Positions 61,403 through 64,000 of a stretch of 64,000 bases of DNA are shown here, piece by piece. The DNA is from Taklimakanibacter sp050246735 (GTDB taxonomy: Bacteria > Pseudomonadota > Alphaproteobacteria > Rhizobiales > Aestuariivirgaceae): positions 66,861 to 130,860 of the forward strand of contig JBFWVM010000014.1 of the NCBI GenBank assembly GCA_050246735.1, read 5' to 3'. Below the pieces are notes generated by a model. The model was not told the origin of the DNA. It worked only from the letters and a program-made list of their open reading frames with translations, and searched no databases. Within the stretch, counting starts at the first letter, position 1, and every line of letters starts with the position of its first letter. The position numbers were made by a program, and so were the translations under genes.

Positions 61403-62588
61403 AGCCCATGAGGTGGCGGCCGACATCCTGCGGCGGATGATCGAGGTCAGGCGGCACCTGCATCGCCATCCGGAGCTCTCCAATGCCGAGGAGAAGACGC
61501 AAGCCTATATGAAGCAGGCCCTGGAAAAGGAGGGCATCACCGGCATCAGGGAGGTCGCCGGCTACGGGCTTGCGGTCGACATCGTCGGCGGCAAGGCGCC
61601 GTCCAACCGCAAGATCGCCATCCGCGCCGATATCGACGCGCTGCCCATAACCGAGGAATCGGGCGTCGACTTCGCCTCGGTTAATCCCGGGGTGATGCAT
61701 GCCTGCGGCCATGACGCGCATTCGGCCATGGTCTTCGCCACGGCGGCGCAGCTGCATCGGGCGCGCGCAAGCTTCGGCGGCACGGTGCGCCTCATCTTCC
61801 AGCCGGCCGAGGAGGCCGAGCCGCTCGGCGGGCGGCGCGTGGTCGAGGCGGGGCTTCTCGACGACGTCGACGGCGCGATCGGCATCCATGTCGACCCCTA
61901 CACGCCGTCGGGCAAGATCGCCGTCGGCAGCGGCCCCTATACGCTGGCCTCCGACATATTCGACGCGGTCGTCACCGGCTCATCCGCGCACGCGGCCAAG
62001 CCGTCGGAAGGGATCGACGCGATCGCCGCCGCCTGCGCCATGGTGGGCGAGATCCAGAAGATCGTGGCGCGCGAGACCGATCCTTTCGATCCGCTGGTGA
62101 TCTCGGTCACCGGCATCGAGGGCGGCGGCGCCTATAACGTCATCGCCGACAAGGTCCGCCTCAAGGGCACGATCCGCAGCGGCGGCGAGGCGACGCGGCG
62201 GAGGGCGCAGCGCCGCCTCGGCGAGATCCTGAAGGGCGTCGCGCAGAGCCACCAGGCCGACGTCGAGCTCAGGATCGTCAGGGGAGAGCCGCCGGTGGTG
62301 AACGACGCCGATCTCACCCGCATCGTCAGCGACAGTGCGGCGGCCTCGTTCGGCGAGGCGGCCGTCCTCGAGGCGCCGGGCTGGACCGCGGCCGACGATT
62401 TCGGCTTCTACAGCGAGAAGCGCCCGTCGGTCTATTTCCGGCTGGGCATCCGCAGCGAGGTGGAGGGGTCGGTCTATCCGCTGCACCATCCGAAGTTCAG
62501 GGTCGACGAGGCCGCCCTTCCGGTGGGCGCCGGAACGCTGGTCGCCGCCGCCAGGCGCTTCCTGGCGCGCGATGCCGGCGGGTCCTGA
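61389..62588 (+). CDS. M20D amidohydrolase (aminoacylase / IAA-amino acid hydrolase-like)
   Basis: 399 aa. Metal motifs MHACGHDAHSAMV (first zinc His/Asp) and FQPAEEAEPLGGRRVVEAG (catalytic Glu), with His in IHVDPYTPSG and lid-domain histidines in TGSSAHAAKPSEG. M20D enzymes hydrolyse N-acyl amino acids to an amino acid and an acid. Its start overlaps the M24 gene by 14 nt, so they are coupled and probably act in the same nitrogen-compound breakdown. Confidence 0.9.
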   Translation: MSNPEAHEVAADILRRMIEVRRHLHRHPELSNAEEKTQAYMKQALEKEGITGIREVAGYGLAVDIVGGKAPSNRKIAIRADIDALPITEESGVDFASVNPGVMHACGHDAHSAMVFATAAQLHRARASFGGTVRLIFQPAEEAEPLGGRRVVEAGLLDDVDGAIGIHVDPYTPSGKIAVGSGPYTLASDIFDAVVTGSSAHAAKPSEGIDAIAAACAMVGEIQKIVARETDPFDPLVISVTGIEGGGAYNVIADKVRLKGTIRSGGEATRRRAQRRLGEILKGVAQSHQADVELRIVRGEPPVVNDADLTRIVSDSAAASFGEAAVLEAPGWTAADDFGFYSEKRPSVYFRLGIRSEVEGSVYPLHHPKFRVDEAALPVGAGTLVAAARRFLARDAGGS

Positions 62589-62617
62589 ACCCCGCGCCGG
62601 ATCCCGGATCTTTACAC

Positions 62618-62656
62618 TCTAAACCGGTCGGTCCAGTATGGGACGGACAGTTTAGA
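62618..62656. promoter_or_regulatory. Inverted repeat before the NTF2-like gene, TetR operator candidate
   Basis: TCTAAAC (62618-62624) and GTTTAGA (62650-62656) are perfect complements and enclose CGGTCGGTCC and GGACGGAC, partly complementary. It overlaps the expected promoter of the NTF2-like/TetR pair and fits TetR autoregulation. Confidence 0.5.
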
Positions 62657-62668
62657 CGGAGAGACGTC

Positions 62669-63130
62669 ATGGCCGCGCTGGTGCCGCCCTTCACGCAGGA
62701 AACCGCAACCGCCAAGGTCCGCATGGCGGAAGACGGCTGGAACAGCCGCGACCCCAACCGCGTGGCGCTGGTCTATACCGAGGACAGCCAATGGCGGAAC
62801 CGCGCCGAATTCCCGTCCGGGCGGCGCGAGATCATCGCCTTCCTGACCCGCAAATGGAACAAGGAGCTGGACTACCGCCTGATCAAGGAACTGTGGGCCT
62901 TCGGCGGCAACCGCATCGCGGTGCGCTTCGCCTATGAATGGCACGACGACAGCGGCCACTGGTTCCGCTCCTATGGCAACGAGAACTGGGAGTTCGACGC
63001 GGCCGGGCTCATGCAGCGCCGCTTCGCCTCCATCAACGACATGCCGATCGCGGAAGCCGAGCGGAAATTCCGCTGGCCGCCGGGGCGCCGGCCGGACGAC
63101 CATCCGGGCCTTTCCGATCTCGGCCTCTGA
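62669..63130 (+). CDS. NTF2-like protein (DUF1348)
   Basis: 153 aa. SnoaL/NTF2 cone fold with the DUF1348 signature RMAEDGWNSRDPNRVALVYT, DSQWRNRAEFPSGR, and AFGGNRIAVRFAYEWHDDSGHW. The function of the family is not known; homologues often travel with a TetR regulator as here (7 nt downstream). Confidence 0.88.
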   Translation: MAALVPPFTQETATAKVRMAEDGWNSRDPNRVALVYTEDSQWRNRAEFPSGRREIIAFLTRKWNKELDYRLIKELWAFGGNRIAVRFAYEWHDDSGHWFRSYGNENWEFDAAGLMQRRFASINDMPIAEAERKFRWPPGRRPDDHPGLSDLGL

Positions 63131-63137
63131 GCGCGCC

Positions 63138-63707
63138 ATGACGCGCACCGTCTTCGAGAAGGCCGACGCCGTTGCGCTGGTGGCGGAGGTGTTCCGCGAA
63201 CTCGGCTTCGAAGGCGCCTCGATGAGCAGCATCACCGGGCGCACGAGGCTGTCGAAGGGCAGCCTCTATCACTTCTTTCCGGGCGGAAAGGACGAGATGG
63301 CCGCAGAGATACTCGCCCATGTGCATGGCTGGTTCGCCGCCAGGGTGTTCGAGCCGCTGGAGAGGGACGAACCGCGCGCCGCGATCCGCGCGATGTGGCG
63401 GGCGGCCGACGATTATTTCCGCTCCGGGCGCCGCATCTGCCTCATCGGAGCCTTCGCCCTCGACGAGACGCGTGACCGCTTCGCGAGGCCGATCAGGGGC
63501 TATTTCAAACGCTGGATCGAGGCCCTGGCAGGGGCGCTGACGCGCGGCGGCCTCGATGCGGAGACAGCGAGGGCGCTGGCCGAAGAGGCGGTGGCCGGCA
63601 TCCAGGGCGCGCTCACGCTGGCGCGCGCGCTCAACGACAAGGCGATCTTCGGGAGGAGCCTGCGGCAGCTCGAGGACCGTTTGGAGCGGTCGCTCGAGCG
63701 GATATGA
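63138..63707 (+). CDS. TetR/AcrR family transcriptional regulator
   Basis: 189 aa from the ATG at 63138. N-terminal HTH: EVFRELGFEGASMSSITGRTRLSKGSLYHFFPGGKDEM. The C-terminal ligand domain resembles LmrA/YxaF-like repressors (GAFALDETRDRFARPIRGYF). It is co-transcribed with the DUF1348 gene and probably represses it through the inverted repeat upstream. Confidence 0.92.
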   Translation: MTRTVFEKADAVALVAEVFRELGFEGASMSSITGRTRLSKGSLYHFFPGGKDEMAAEILAHVHGWFAARVFEPLERDEPRAAIRAMWRAADDYFRSGRRICLIGAFALDETRDRFARPIRGYFKRWIEALAGALTRGGLDAETARALAEEAVAGIQGALTLARALNDKAIFGRSLRQLEDRLERSLERI

Positions 63708-63761
63708 AGGCTCAGGCCCCATCCGCCTGGCGCGAGATGAGTATAGGTCGACCCACAATCC

Positions 63762-63806
63762 TTACCCTGAGGTGCCCGCGCAGCGGGCCTCGAAGCATGA
63801 GGGTAA
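63762..63806. repeat. Extragenic palindromic repeat after the TetR gene
   Basis: Outer arms TTACCCT (63762-63768) and AGGGTAA (63800-63806); inner arms GCCCGC (63774-63779) and GCGGGC (63783-63788). The pattern matches a hairpin repeat common in Hyphomicrobiales between convergent genes. May also end both the TetR and radC transcripts. Confidence 0.65.
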
Positions 63807-63839
63807 CAAGTGGAGCGGCTTCTTCTCAAGTCATCCCGC

Positions 63840-64000
63840 TTAGATCAGCTTCAGGCTCCGGAAGCTCGCATGGCCGTTGCGGCCGATGACGATGTGGTCA
63901 TGCACCTTGATGGAAAGCCGGTCGCCGGCCTCGACGAGGCGGCGCGTCATGTCGATGTCGGCGGCCGACGGCGTCGGATCGCCGGAGGGATGATTGTGGA
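63840..64000 (-). CDS. radC: DNA repair protein RadC (JAB domain), 3' end only
   Basis: The last 53 codons are seen; the gene continues past the window end. The JAMM/JAB metal motif HNHPSGDPTPSAADI is intact, followed by IKVHDHIVIGRNGHASFRSL and a stop (63840-63842). RadC-type proteins are predicted Zn-dependent proteins with no sure role in repair. Confidence 0.9.
   Translation of the reverse strand, partial: HNHPSGDPTPSAADIDMTRRLVEAGDRLSIKVHDHIVIGRNGHASFRSLKLI

Noticed and set aside
58496..61483. 995-codon frame on the minus strand
   Set aside because: It runs opposite three well-supported genes of the hydroxylase operon. Length alone is not evidence in high-G+C DNA.
61389..62588. DoeB deacetylase partner of an ectoine pathway
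   Set aside because: DoeB belongs to the aspartoacylase-like family, whereas this is M20D. No other ectoine genes are present, so an ectoine pathway is not claimed.

Overview
The window looks like the chromosome of a high-G+C alphaproteobacterium, most likely a member of Hyphomicrobiales (Rhizobiales). The clues are an F1FO-ATPase zeta-subunit inhibitor (DUF1476), DUF2259, DUF2585 and DUF6867-type proteins, a livHMGF operon with tandem binding proteins, CoxSLM-type molybdenum hydroxylase genes, and intergenic palindromes of the kind common in rhizobia. No tRNA, rRNA, CRISPR array, integrase or transposase was seen. The genus cannot be fixed from the sequence.

Layout. 0-11.8 kb: a PIN-domain toxin-like gene abuts purS and purC on the other strand. 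Then come the ATPase zeta inhibitor, an HpcH-type aldolase, a nicotinate phosphoribosyltransferase, an L,D-transpeptidase, purB, an ECF sigma factor overlapping a membrane VWA protein, an unusual zinc-ribbon/metallo-beta-lactamase protein, a DUF2259 protein, a stand-alone Lrp sensor domain, and two paralogous basic, His/Tyr-rich secreted proteins. 11.8-18.9 kb: a complete branched-chain amino acid (or amide) ABC importer with two binding proteins. 19.1-32.8 kb: an RND pump (adaptor and permease), an S41-like protein, a GFA protein, an aminotransferase, a lipoprotein, a CHAT protease-like protein, an FAD amine oxidase-like enzyme, a GNAT, an SRPBCC protein, and an Lrp/MFS divergent pair.

32.9-40.2 kb is visibly lower in G+C and has different codon use. 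It holds a GlxA/AraC-type regulator, an OYE-type [4Fe-4S] flavoprotein of the demethylase/dienoyl-CoA reductase family, an orphan peptide-type solute-binding protein with a twin-arginine leader, a split transketolase and a cupin. This is the best candidate in the window for an undescribed catabolic system. 40.4-49.0 kb returns to host composition and encodes an acyl-CoA-type gamma-butyrobetaine/carnitine route: CaiD-like hydratase, NDP-forming CoA ligase, acyl-CoA dehydrogenase, SDR, carnitine dehydrogenase fused to a thioesterase, and a BKACE cleavage enzyme. A second GlxA/CdhR-type regulator is divergent from the operon. A scar of a tandem duplication lies between the ligase and the dehydrogenase.

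49.0-51.4 kb: DUF2585, a small secreted protein, a natural in-frame fusion of a HigB-like toxin to its antitoxin, and a DUF4864 protein. 51.6-62.6 kb: a form-II (AYRGAGR) molybdenum hydroxylase (S, L, M subunits) with its maturation genes (MoxR ATPase, CoxE VWA, split XdhC, MoeA-like/MobA-like fusion), followed by a creatinase/ectoine-hydrolase-type M24 enzyme and an M20 amidohydrolase. The physiological substrate is open but is probably a nitrogen compound. The window ends with an NTF2-like/TetR pair and the 3' end of radC.
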